Positions 49,714 to 62,600 of a stretch of 64,000 nucleotides of DNA are shown here, in pieces. Source of the stretch: Callipepla californica brunnescens. Its lineage: Eukaryota; Chordata; Aves; Galliformes; Odontophoridae. The notes under the pieces are model-generated. The model did not search any database. It was not told where the DNA came from and saw nothing but the letters and a program-made list of their open reading frames with translations. The stretch spans positions 6,206,423 to 6,270,422 of the forward strand of contig JALIRH010000023.1 of assembly GCA_023055505.1 (NCBI GenBank), given 5' to 3'. The stretch's first letter is position 1. Every line of letters starts with the position of its first letter. A program made the translations under genes and the position numbers.

Positions 49714-50414
49714 TGTCACGCTCCAATATAAAGGAGGGAGACGAGGTTCTTTGATTATGTGTATACCCGATGGCGAGATTAAGACACAACGGGTCAAATG
49801 TTAGCCCAACCAGTTTATTACAATTACTAGTTGCTTAGGGATATGGGGAAGGGAAGGTGAGCGATAGAAAAGGGATAAAAAGCAAGGAGTCTTGATAGAA
49901 AGCAAGAGAGATATAATCACCACCGTGGGTCCAACGAGGTTCGTAGTCACAGGAACTCGTCTGGTCACCGCGGTGGATGGGAGATGGCAGCAAGCAGGCC
50001 TCAGGGTCCGTCTTCGGGAGTTCTCCTCAAAGATTTTCTCTCTGGGAGTTCTTCTCCAAAATCCTTGGTTCGGTGAAGGTCTTTTTATCCCCCATTTCTC
50101 AGGTGTTTTTTCCTTTTCTCTTGGTTTGTGTGACATGTCTGGCCTAACAGATAAGCCAGCAGCGGATGTTGCCTTTCTTGCCATGCAGGAGCATTGTCTT
50201 TCTGTGGTGGTCAGCTTCTCCAAGCCGTACCCCCCCGGAAAGGACTATTTGCACCTATTTCTGCTTATCTTTACAACCATAAGCAGAGACAATGAGGCAC
50301 CATAACACCCATCTGGGTAACCGGCAGTTATCAGTCAGAGTCTTGTCAGCAGAAAAGGCCTTACGAAGCAAGCTTTGAGACAAAAGAAGGGAAAAACAGA
50401 TTCTGTCTTTCACA
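49714..50414 (-). repeat. 5' LTR of the provirus (701 bp)
   Basis: Same sequence as 42546-43246 on base-by-base reading. TATA-like GATAAAAAG at 50081-50089 in the sense direction, AATAAA at 49814-49819. This copy would drive proviral transcription leftward, toward the PAM coding exons. It carries the same pair of overlapping open frames as the other copy (49801-50223 sense, 49892-50305 antisense). Confidence 0.96.
50081..50089 (-). promoter_or_regulatory. TATA-like element of the 5' LTR
   Basis: Sense GATAAAAAG, about 325 bases into the LTR and about 265 bases before the AATAAA. A start about 25 bases downstream would give an R region of about 260 bases. There is no experimental support. Confidence 0.5.
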
Positions 50415-50419
50415 CAAGT
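50415..50419. repeat. Target-site duplication (right copy), CAAGT
   Basis: Matches 42541-42545 and defines the insertion point. Before insertion the host sequence would have carried one copy of CAAGT between TTTTAAGTGA on the left and GTCATAGCC on the right. Confidence 0.93.
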
Positions 50420-51683
50420 GTCATAGCCTGAATCCATTACTGACATTTTCTGACATCTGCAAGCTCTGCCAGGAGTCACAGGTCAAGAAATAATACTGTC
50501 AGGTAGCAATTTTATAAGCATTTGTGTTTTGTTTTCTCTATTTGCACACGTTGATATCATTGCACTGAGATGCTTGTTTCACAAAGTAATGGCACAGCTT
50601 TAAGTATCAGATGGCCTTCCCTAACTGGAGGTCAACAGATCGATCACAACAAAACCTGGAATCCATATACTAAGGCTCAGGTACAGTATAAACTGACATG
50701 CTTTAAAATTTTAAGGCTGTCACATGTTCATCTTACTGTCTCAGTTTTAATGGCTACATCAGTACAACACTTAGGAAGGAAAAAGCTCATGTAAATATTA
50801 GCAGCTGTGAGAAGATATGGCCAACAGAGAGCAGAGAAAGAAGTTCTGGCTAGACTTTCAAGAAAACTGCAGTACTTTCTCTTCATTCTGCATCCAAATA
50901 GCTCAGCTGCGGTTTATCCCGATTTTAGAAACTAAGAAGTTACTACATGAGTAACAACTCTATCAGGATTACACAAAACCAAAATGCAAGCCTTAGATGG
51001 GGGAGAACTACTCCCACTCAACGTTGGTTTTAGGTTTTAATTCCAGATAGTTTGTTATCTGTTTCTTAAAGGCACGGATAACCATGGCAGACCGGCTGCC
51101 TGGGCGGGTGGGTGCCAAATTAATCACAGTTTGCCTATCATAGTATTACTGTGGAATCGGGTTTCATTAAACACTAATAGACAAATTACAGGTCAACAAA
51201 GACACTCCAATTATAGTATTTACACAAACTCAGCTTCTCACTCCTAGTAATCTCCCAGCCTAATCTCCTCTTTAAGCACTAGGATCAATTAAAAATCTTA
51301 AACTGAATATGGTAGTTACTCAGAGAAGACAGAAACAATCATCTTTTTCTGTTGCTCAAAACTGCAGGTTAGGCTCCTAATATTCATTTCATTTCGTTCC
51401 TTTAAAAATGCAACAATTAAGAAATCTTTAATAGCTTCTGTTTCAATCTAGTCCTCATTTCCCCTTTCCCACAAGCATTAGATATTAAAAAAAAATTATT
51501 TTCAACATGTAAGTACATAAGTGAAATTCTCCATCAGTAATGCTACTGTGCTTTCATTATTATTATTTATTTTTATTTAACTAAAACCTAGAGTTCATCG
51601 AATGATTCATTATGCAAGTTCTCTTATACCACAGCTGAGATGGCTGGTTCATATTCCATACCTGGGAATACAACACAACATAC

Positions 51684-51734
51684 CTTGCTGAACAGTACAG
51701 CTGGCAATCTGGTCCCACACACACCAATATTATC
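51684..51734 (-). other. Possible 51-bp cryptic exon
   Basis: Minus-strand acceptor CACCTTGTGCTCAG and donor GTATGTTG bracket 17 open codons (DNIGVCGTRLPAVLFSK). No family was recognised, and the segment is short enough to be chance. Confidence 0.2.
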
Positions 51735-53224
51735 CTGAGCACAAGGTGCAGATCAAAGTGAGCACAGTTCTGTCAGATCACAGACTACCTAGGCAAGAAT
51801 ATTTACTTCTTTCTACAGAAATCACAATTTCCTCCTATTCAGGAAGCTGCTGTCAGCTCTGTGCCTATGTGTAGAGATCACAGATGTGCTTTATCAGTTA
51901 GGATTCCCTCTGAACTGAGATGTCAAGAAGAGCTGCTGTAAATGGGCTGTTTAAAGTACGTCATAGTTTAAATTCTAACATTAGTCAAACCCTTGAGAGG
52001 AAGCAACGCTTTCCACAGGAAGGCTGAAAACTCTAATCATGATGTGGTAGATTAAGAAGAATTCTAGTCCCTATATTCAAAAAAATTAGCTGTCATTCAA
52101 CATGACTATTATTAAAATTTTTTTAAGTAGTGCCCTTTTTTCAAATACAATGCAGAATGTTACAGGTATTTTACACACAGACTGTTTGTCATAGCAAGCT
52201 TTCTGCATGTATGCCTAGTTTTTTACGTTCTGAACCAAAGTATAAAGATACGTATTGCTCTCCATCACAGTCCCTGCTGCTTTACGCATGTAATGCTACG
52301 TACACATCAGGAAAAATGTATAGAACAGAAGTAGAAAAGAGTTGAAGAACTGTCATTATCACAAAGTTCTACAAACAGTTCTCAAGTAAATTCACTCTGA
52401 CTGCAACCACGAAGAGAGACGCAACTAGTTAATTTTCTTAATTCTCTTCTGGGATGGGATAAGGACACACGAACAGCAAGCACCTTTGTCGATGAGCAGA
52501 TGCAAAGAGGAACAGCAGCTCAAAGCAGAAGCAAAAACCCACACAGCCTCCCTCTGCCCCTTTGGAGACTGACGTAACAAGCTAGTTAGTGCATGTCAAC
52601 GTGCCCAAAAGCCAGAAGGGCCACAGCAACTGATAAGTGAAACTTCTTTTAAAGCCAGGCTGTAAGAGTTGCATGCCATTACTCATTCTCAAGTAAATGA
52701 GAAGGAAAAAAAAAAAAAAAAGCAAAAGCAAAAAAACCCATACCAAGCTGCACCCAAATATAAAATCTTGTTTTAGAACAGAAGTGTTAATCTCTGGATA
52801 GAAAAGTTGAAAATACAGTTACAAGGGTGAAAATGAAAACCTCCATAATCTTAAATTGCCAAGTGACGCACAGACTCCAAAGTGACATTCATCTATAACA
52901 CTTTTGCCACAGACTTCTTCCAGTTTTGAGAAGAGGAAAAACAGAATCTGCAATGACTAACAAATGAAATCCATACCCCCAGAGAATGTAAAAATAAATG
53001 ATTCCAATAAAAGCATCACCTGCACATCTTGATTTATTAACAAAGGGACTGTCTTCGTTTCTCCTGTCAAAATCTCCCATGAATGTATTCTGCTGGGTAA
53101 ACTGTAAAATCTCTTTCCTCAAGCTATCAAGCTAATTCACTTCACTGATTTATAAACAAAATAAAAATAGAAAGTAAATCGTTTGTTGGAGAAAAGGAAC
53201 ATTTTATATTTATTTACAAAACCA

Positions 53225-53466
53225 TTATGGAAGTCTTCTCTCAGGTATCTCTCCGGTGCCAGTGACAGGGCCCAAGAGAACAGCATGGAGCTGTCAGAAG
53301 AGGGGCAGCTGGGGGTCAGGGAAAGCTCTGCACCACAGAGTGGAGTTCAAGGAGTGTTTGGACACTGCTCTCAGTCATAGGGTTTGGATTTTGGGTGAAG
53401 CCAAGCTTGGAATTGGCAATACTTGTGGGTCCTCTCCAGCTCAGGATATTCCATGATTCTACAATT
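53225..53466 (+). mobile_element. CR1 LINE 3'-end fragment
   Basis: Sense CR1 3' end: CACCACAGAGTGGAGTTCAA, GTTTGGACACTGCTCTCAG, CATAGGGTTTGGATTTTGGG, GTGGGTCCTCTCCAGCTCAG, and the terminus ATTCCATGATTCTA. About 240 bp, with a different 3' region from the copy at 29735, so another CR1 subfamily. Confidence 0.9.
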
Positions 53467-56400
53467 CCTAGGAAAGTAGTCTACATTGGTTTAGGAACTT
53501 GATACTGATAGCCAAAAGGGTTTGGCTATACAATGTCTTGAATTTATATTTATACAGTTTGACCAATTTAGGTCAAAGCACAAGTGACAGTGAAAAAGAA
53601 AAAGAGAACAAAATTCCAACTGACAGTTTTGCATAGTTGTTAAAGGTTTGATTTAAGCAAACTAAGTGTGAGTTCCAAGAAGAAAAACAACAAACAATCG
53701 TGGTACTTTCAGCTATGAATGAAGACAGGGACAAGGTTAGGGCACTGGCATATGCTAGAATGAGACTGCAAATTATAATGAGAGAAGAGTACACAAATTC
53801 CTTCTTTAGATTAAATCATCAAGCATTGGAAACTTAAGGTCAGTGTATACAAAAGCAATGTTAATTTCATTTTTGCAGATGCATGCAATCGTTTCTACAT
53901 AAACTTAAGTATGCAATGCTCCATAATCATCCAAAATCTAATTTCAATGGCAACAAAAAGAATAGAAAAAATAGAAAACAGATGAGCTTGCATTCTTTAG
54001 CAATAATTACACCATATTCTCAAGTTCTCTACTTTTTAAAAGGCCTTTCTTATTTGATCCAAAATCCCATTTAAAGCATACCAGGGGCTGGATAGTCCTA
54101 GAAGGCCTTCACAGAAGCAGCACACTAGCAGAATATTATTATAGTTTTCTCTTTGCAGAGAGCATCTGTATGTTGTTTTGTTCTCCTCCACACAACCAAC
54201 ATCCCTCAACAACATACACCTTTAGCTGATATTGCAATGGTCAGGGAAAGGATCAATCACAGCTTCTGCAGTGACCTTCACCAACAGCACCATCTCCTCA
54301 AGGCAGCTGTTACCAGATAGATAACACTCAAACATAAAAGCCATGCTCACAACACGCTATGGAGAAAAAGGGAATAAATAAATAAATAAAGAGAAAAAAT
54401 GAAACAAAACTGTTCTCAAAGCACCTGAAGCACGTTCTGTTTTTCTCAGTCTGCGAATCCCTTTAATTAGGTTTCTGAACAAAATGTCTTCTGCCTGGGC
54501 AATTTTTCTTTGCACAATAACCAGGGATTAGCTGAAAAAGTGAAAAATCAGAAAGAGACAGGACTATACATTTCTAAAATGACTACGGTGTAGCCTATTT
54601 ACAATCAGCATGCACCCTGGCACTTGTATGGATATATCTACCTTTGAAAAATTGTAATAAGACATATCCTCAGTAGATCTTGTCTACGGCGCAAGCTTAG
54701 CTCTGAAGATTAACATTTAAATCTAAACACCATACTGTAATACCCAGACCCAATAAATACTTGTTAGCATTGATCTCTGAAACATGCAAGTAGTTTTCCT
54801 GCACAGAACAAAACTTCCCTTTAAAGAAGTATAGCAGAGATGTGAGAACAACACACACAAGTATCTACATGTATTGCTAAGTGCTGAGCAGCTCACTTCA
54901 CCTAGGGAGTGAACAATGAGACACTTACCATCATCAGTCTTACTGTTCCTCTTAGATTTCTGCACTTCAGACAAGAGTTTCAAAACAAATCAGTGTTCCA
55001 CCATCTAAGAATGCCCTGGTGATGCTCTGTCCAACTGCTCCTCACAGATACAGAAAAAGAAATGCACATTAACCTCCTTTCACTCCCTTTGTGTCATATG
55101 TGCACATATAATTAATTTTATAAGATAGCTTCTGCAGTCCTGCCTAATGGGAATGACAGCAAAGCTTTTCATCCATACGTAGCAAAAAATTCTTGTTTAT
55201 CCCTAAAATAAGGTTATCCTTCTGCCACTAAATGCTATTTCTTCACTGCTTTGCTAGCATGAGAGCTGATTAAAGCACACTGAAGACCAGCTACGTATTA
55301 GAAAGAACTAAATAACTATTCCTTAATCCACTCCACTGCTGTCCAAAAATTTTAACACTTCTACTTTGAGGGACATAATAGGTTTATGTCATTCCCACAT
55401 CTCATAAAGGTCTCACGCTTTGCACATACACTGTTTTCTTCAGTCAGGATTCTTCCTCTACATGAATGGTCCTGCCCTTCTCACTGCATTTTTAAGATGC
55501 CTCCAACTTTCATTACTGAAAATTGGGTATGACCTGCTTGTGGCGCGAGAGAGAAGCTTTTACTGTGGATGCACCAGCCTCAAACACTAAGACTGCTGGA
55601 CAAATATCATACATTTGGGTCTAGTTCTACTGATAAGCAAATCCCAGCTGAAAGAAAAATTCAAGATAATGTCAAATTGTAATTACAATTGTTTTCCTGT
55701 AGCCAAGAAAAGCCAGAGGAAGAGGCAAGTGCCATAGATTAGAATTTTTTTGTTTCCGTATTAAAGTGATTTACTATACCACAGAAATTTAGAACTCATC
55801 AATCTCAGCACTGGATACTTTACAGTAGAAGTGCACTGCGCCTGTGATGCCCACTTGCTCTTGTCCAGCTTTTAGACAGAAATATAGAAGGTAAACCTCG
55901 ATCAAGGAAACTAATATTTACTCAGGACAAGAGAATGCCTTATGGAACACTGGCAAGCAAAGTTAGCAAGGCAGCACTCCCTAAATTAGCTCAGTGGAGA
56001 CATGACAGTGAAATCATCACCTTACATTGCCATTTGTTTTTCCACATCGGCCCTGCAGGTGAGCAAACACAGATTATGTTGAAAGGTTTATTTTCCCTTA
56101 CTGATGACTCAAAATAGTCAACATTATCACAAGACAGCAGACAAACGAACTAGTCAACTTAAAATTTGTACCATGAATAGCAAAATATAAGCGCTATATT
56201 ACAGCAATCTATGCAAAACCGTCACAAAAACAGCATGAACAACTGTAACATGCTCCTCAGGAAGGGTCCACATATTAAGAAGAAAAACACAGATAGACAA
56301 AAACAGATCATGCGTTGTTACTGATTTGTTTATTTGCCCTACACATACTATTCCTATGTAGGCATAAAGAATGTGAATTTACAAATCCATGTGAGAGTAT

Positions 56401-58384
56401 AAAATTTATATAAAATTGCTTCTGATGGGGAATAGTAATTTAAGTAGAACTTTGTTAGTGTGAAGAAAAAAAATGGAAGCAGCATTAGGGTAAACATTTT
56501 CTTAAACTGAAAAGACAGCATGATAAGCAGTTTAACAGCCTTTAGGCAAAGCACCTTTTTACTTATCACCTACATGTAGATACTGCAAGATCCCTCTGAT
56601 TTCCTAGCTCTCCTTTGAAAATTAACAGCACCCACTTAGTTACGAATCTAAAACTGTTTCTACTAGTCATGTGTGCAATTCTTGTCCTTAATACCAATTT
56701 AAATAAACTGATTGTTACAGGATGGAAATTAGTAGTTGAATTTCACCACAAAATAACAACCAGTTCTAACAAAACTATTAAAAACATGGATGATGCTACT
56801 GTTCTTTAACTGTCACAGACCAGACTACTTTGAATGTAAAACAATCAGCTACTGCAGTCGCTAAACTAAAAATATAACATGATCTAATAAATAGTATTTT
56901 GATTTAGTTTAAGGGAGGAGTACTACTGTCTCCTGCAGCACCGTATTGTGACACCGCTGAACACTCACTTCAGCAGTTAACCTTTCACCAATGAAAAGAA
57001 CACCAAGACCCAAATCCTCATCCACAGAAAGTTTCACTGTTTATGTTTAGGAGCTGGTGCTGCTATAACAACACAGATCTTAAGGGAAACCCAAAAACAT
57101 AGGGTATGCTTCCTACGTAGATGCTACACTTAGTCTCTAAAATGAACCTTTGTAAATATCACAAAGATACGCATTAAGATTTTCGCAACAAAGACAGTAA
57201 AGAAAGCATGATTTGACTTAGCTCATAAGAACTCGCTGAATAAAAACTCAGAATTTCACAAAATGAAAGATACATGTCAAAGACCAGTATGTGCCTACCA
57301 GACAAACCACACTCTATCTGTCCTTGTTACAACATAACTGATTGTGTTTTATGTAACTGTAAAATACAGTTATAAACCTGTAACACATACGAACATATAA
57401 TGAACATAAGTTTTCGTTATACTACCAAAAAATAAGCTCCTTATCTAAATTCATGAATATGACAGACTCCTGTACTGAAGTTATGGCTTGCAAACGAGTC
57501 AAAAATTTCAAACACAAAGTTCGGTATCTCAGGTTTAACCCTATCTTATGCTGTGTGACAAGATGAAACAGATCTAATTTCCCCTATTCCTTATTCATAA
57601 AAGGAGACGACTTAGAGTATAATTCATGGAAAATTAGAACTGCATGCATTTAAGCTTTGAGATATGCGTAGCAGATCTTAGAAGCAAGAAAAAAAAAACC
57701 ACAAAGATTATGTATGGCAAGTGAAATGGCCTCAGAGAATTCACATAAGCAAGATGCAAGAATTGTTTTAAGATGAGAAATAGTTTGCTACTTTACAAAA
57801 TCTGTTACCCACCCTTTTCGAGAAGCTACATTAAATCAAGGACAAAAACACAGGCTGTAATAATATTTGCTTTATTGGGTTCAAGGAACATTCTTTGAGC
57901 ATACATTAAGTTTGAAATTGAAGGGTACGTAAGACCTAAGTCCGTTTTCTACAGAAAAAATGCAATTGACAAGAACTGCCAGGCTCAAAGTAACTGCCCA
58001 GCCACCTGCCTAGGATGTATGCACTGGTCTAAACACCACATTTCTCAAAAAGCATATTCTTCTACTGTCAAATCAACAATGACAGGCAGAAGAGAGTGCT
58101 CCAATAAAGACAGCTGACCACATCTCTCACAAACTAGAAGAATGCTAACCCAGAGCAGGAATGATACTGAAAAAGTAGAGTTCACTACCACGAAGATAAA
58201 ACCTACTCAATTACATCACAAAATGCTTTATGGCTACAGAGAAGCTAATCTTATTTGAGCAAAACTCTTGGTTCCCTTCTGTATTAGAAAAATGTGAGAA
58301 AACATCATATTAAACATAACCACATTCCAGGCATGGACATCAGTTTGGAAAGTCTAAAGCAATTAATATGGTAGAATATAACTG

Positions 58385-59630
58385 GGTCAGGGAATGTTTA
58401 AGTAAACTGAAGCTGATGAGCCTTGATGGAGAGCAGGATTGCTGAGGGATCTGGCAGATGTCACTAAAAGCACTGAAGAAAAGGCAAACAGCATCCCCTC
58501 CTTCAAAAAGAGTAGGAAGGAGGACCCAGGGAACTACAAGCTGATTATCCTCAATTCAAACCCTGTGTATATGGTGAGGCAGCTAATTCTAGAAACAATT
58601 TTAGGCACATAAAGAATAAGAAAATCATGAGGAGTCAGCATGGATTCACTAAGAAGTTATTACTTGATCAGCTTCACATGCTTTCACAATGAAATGACTG
58701 ATATATAAGACAAGGGGAAAGTAGTGGATGCTGCATACCTTGCCCTACTTCAGTAAGGTTTTTGAAACTGCCTCTTGTACAACTGTCATAGATAAGCTCT
58801 TTATGTACAGGATGAACAGACAGTGAGGCAGACTGAAAGCTAGCTGAACAGACAGGTTTGCAGGGTGCTTACCAGAGACGCAATGTCTAACTGGAGGCCA
58901 GGAACTAGCAGTGTACCCCAAGGGTCAACACGGGGTCAGTTCTGTTCAGCATCTTCATTTATGATCTAGCTACTGGAGCAGGGTACCCTCAGTAAGTTTG
59001 CTGATGACACAGAACTGGGAGGAGTGGCTCATTTTCATATTCTTTTAAGAGACTTACTTTGCTATCCAGAGGGACAAGAGGCTGGGGAAATGGGCTGACA
59101 TTACAACGTTCAGCTAAAGGACATGCAAAGTTCTGCACACGGGGAAGAAAACAGCTTGAGAGAAAAGGAACTATGGGGCATCTTTATGTACACTAAGTTG
59201 AATATGAGCCATCAATGTGTAAGAAAGACCAACTGATGCCACAGGTGTATCATCAGCTCATCAGAGGAGGTTCTCTTCTTCTCAGGGCCAGTGAGGCTAC
59301 AGCTGGAGTTCTGAGTTCTGTTCTGGGTTCTTCTTCACAAGAGAGACACGGCTACCAGAGCATCTCCATCAAAGGTAAAAAGATTGTGAAGGACTGGAGC
59401 ATGAGTCCTATGGGAAGGCTTGAAGCGTTCCGCCTGGAGAAGAAAAGACTCAGGGGTGGCTCCTTCTGAGACCTACAGGTAATGAAGGGAGGGTGCAAAG
59501 CAGAGTCGTGTTATTTTCAGTGGTGACCTGCATAGCAACAAGAGTTAATGGACATAAACTGAAACATAGCAGGTTTCCTCTGAATATCAGAAACTACTTT
59601 ACAGTGAGAGATGACTGAGCACTGTTATTA
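58385..59630 (+). mobile_element. CR1 LINE fragment, about 1.2 kb
   Basis: Diverged sense CR1 carrying recognisable pieces of the RT ORF end and 3'UTR: GGACCCAGGGAACTACAAGC, GTCAGCATGGATTCACTAAG, GTACCCCAAGGGTCAACACG, TTTGCTGATGACACAGAACT and CGCCTGGAGAAGAAAAGAC. Frames are broken by indels and stops. The longest CR1 in the window and clearly dead. Confidence 0.88.
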
Positions 59631-62600
59631 GGTCTTACCATCCAACTCTATTTTTAATTGGAAAGAAATTGAATTAATTTACCAAGACTGGTCTTATTTG
59701 TTTATTATGTTGATTAGCCATCCACTGTCTTTATCCAGACCCCCAACCTTTTCCAACTTATTCTGTCTCTCCTACTGAGTAGACAGAATGAGAGAGTGAG
59801 AGTCTGGCAGCCAGACAAGGCCATGCAGCCACTTATCATCCAGGCTTAGAACTAAAAAAATAGAACAAAACAGGCCATGCCATTTCTAAACAACTGACAA
59901 AATTGTTCACAGACTATGCTATGCAACTCTAAAACAAAGTAGATGAATTCTGGATGCAAGTGTGCCAACACACCTTCAAGTGTAACCTCAGTTTGCGGAG
60001 TGTTAACAAGGTTAGCAGGTGATTAAAAAGAAATTATGCTCACACACAAACTCAATTTTTTTCCTAAGCAAGCAGAGGCAGATACATCTAGGTCAAGTCC
60101 TTTTGACAGGAATAAAAGAGATGAAATAAGACACAGATGGAAATCTTCATGCCTGAGCATCCGCAAATGGAAAAAGTCATTTGGTTTTGCCAAAAAAAAC
60201 GAATAACCAAAAGGAGTCAGAGAGCTGTTGTGAACATACAGCTTCTTAACACTGACTGACGGAAGAAATATTGTATACTAATCAAAAATATGAACCATTT
60301 ATCAAAAACAGTTGATCCTGGACACATAAAATACAAACAAACTTAAGACTTCAGGTCAGTATAAATAAAGAGGGCATACAGTTGACAATAACAGCCTTCC
60401 ATGTTTCAATGAAGCAATGCCTCAGTGTTGATTTCCCTAACTAAAATGCTTAAAGAAAAGCTACAAAACTACTCCATATGAAATGAAAGTAGTTCAGGAC
60501 AGAAATAAAACAAATGCATACAATGGTGCAAATCTAAAAGTATAAACAGAACAAAAAAAAAAAAAAAGTAACAAAAACTGCAGAAAACCAGCCCAAAGTG
60601 GGAAAGCTGACTACACATAAATAACTGTTCTGAATGAGTATTTTGAAGATGTAGCTATGAAGCCAAGAGTTATTTATAAGTCTCCCAGAAGAAAAATGAA
60701 AGAGAAAAAATATAAAGATTTCAATAAAGTGGCAGACCAATGAGATCATCTTCCGCTAATAGATAAACAACTGTTAGAAATGGGAATGCAGGAAAAAATT
60801 AAACCAAGAAGCCTACAAGCATCTACCACAACTGCTCCAGTGTTCTCTACTTGTAAATTAGGACAGTATTGTCAAAACAGTGCTTTGCACTTCCCCTCCC
60901 CTTCTCCACAGAAGTATTCAAATTTGGTACAGAAACAATGTTCTAAACAGACAAGGTCTAGTTCCGGATCCAAATATCTCAACTAATAAGATGGAAAATT
61001 CCTTTTCTCTTAATACTATTTTGTTTGCAAATCCCTTGCCATTATAACAAAAAAGAAATGCCCCAATTCAAAATCAGATGGGGCAATTGCCTGGGTACTG
61101 TGAGAGAAGAAATAATCAGTAGAACAACTTTTAGGAAAAAAAAAATGTGGTTGAAGAAAGAAGAAAAAAAAAATTAAGAAACAGGGCAACACAGGCAGAA
61201 GGACAGGCTGGCTAACGGATAGCAGAGAAGATGGAGATCCCAAGTCATCAGGAGGGTCAGGCAATAAAAGATAGGAGTGGCAAGCAGCTCTGCCTGTAGA
61301 CAGAAGAGTCCATTAAGTTTCCTCCAGAGCGATCTTGGCAGCATCAAGAACATTCAACGACAGAGATGGTTTTAAGCCACAGTTACTCTTTTTCTGGCAC
61401 ACATTTGTCCATTAAATTTGTACCAACAGACCTCTAAAACTACAGACAGTATCTTATAGTTGAAGCTGCCAACATTGTAAGAACTGAACCACGCAGAAGC
61501 TCTCATATTATATTTTACAGTGAATAGGAATTCTTCAAGAATCACTGAAGTATAACAAGAAAATTATTTATAGCCTACTTTGCAGGCACGTTTAGTACAA
61601 ACATGTCCCCTAAATGGATAGTCAGAATGAGAATAGAAGTGGCCTAATAAAGTAACTAAGTAACAAAAACACTACTTATAGCTGCAAAAATCTGCAAATT
61701 GCCTAAAGATGACAGAAAACTGCACTTATGCAAATAAAGAGAATCGAGTTTGAGATTAATTAAATCATTAATCCTTTCTATTTGCAAGTCATTTTCAGAA
61801 AACTCTTTAGCTTGACTTTAGGAAAGTACTGTACATGCAGTATTTTATACAAGTCATCTTCAACATTTTGACATTGCTTCTGCATTCACAAGGAAAAAAA
61901 AAATCCTCAGCTTGAAGTCTGAAGCATTTTTCCACTCGTTTTTGCTAAAGCTGGTTTTCCAGTTCAAATTCATTTCAAAATCTCCCTGAGACCACTTTAC
62001 TGTTATACTCTCGTATGTGATCCTGAGAAAGAAGGTGCTAGGCTATGAAGCTCTAGGCAGTACGTTTACCAAATTCAATGCAGTTAACGGAATATGCTTG
62101 ACCAAGGCAAGGTGCTTCTGACTCACTTTGATAGGCTCCACCCAAAGATACTACAGAATACAGCTAGCCTCATCCAGCATCCCTCATGCTAAAACAAAAT
62201 TCTCACTCTTAGTTGGGAATGTGTCACAGTAATTCTAAAAGCCTTGATACAGATATTCTAAGATGTCTAATCACTGGTACAGGAGCATAGCATAATATTG
62301 CTACACTCTCCTTTTTTCTTTCAGCAACTAACATGAAATGAGTGTAAAGTGACAAAAAACAAACAAAAATCATCTACATAAATATTTAATTCAATTAATG
62401 CACTGAAAACATTTTGAACAGAACTTGAAGAATAACTGATGCAGTTCTGTTCTCAAGACACAGTTCCTTAAAAGCCTTGATAGCCATTTAAATCCCATAC
62501 TAAAAAAAGTTTCGCTCAATCTTGAATACATACCTTCTCAAAACATGCCACAGGAATATCTACTTCCATAAAGAAATGCCACTGAATCTACCTACAGCAC

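Larger units (their letters stand above)
42546..50414 (-). mobile_element. Full-length endogenous retrovirus, class III (ERV-L/ERV-S-like), env-defective
   Basis: A 7869-bp provirus read right to left: 5' LTR (49714-50414), tRNA-Ser primer site, 370-base leader, gag, pro-pol in the -1 frame, env remnant, 3' LTR (42546-43246). The LTRs start TG and end CA and are flanked by CAAGT duplications. They appear identical over 701 bp on visual comparison, and gag and pol have no stops or frameshifts, so the insertion looks very young. Class assignment is inferred from RT motifs, the 5-bp duplication and the Ser primer. No dUTPase domain was seen. The orientation is the same as PAM. Confidence 0.95.

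Noticed and set aside
54928..54985. SEVQKSKRNSKTDD frame with a GTAAGTG donor
   Set aside because: Acceptor unclear, low-complexity basic peptide, no family recognised.
55935..56117. 60-codon + strand frame containing a CAG-GTGAGC donor-like site
   Set aside because: No acceptor or supporting exon on the + strand. Isolated frames of this size are expected by chance here.
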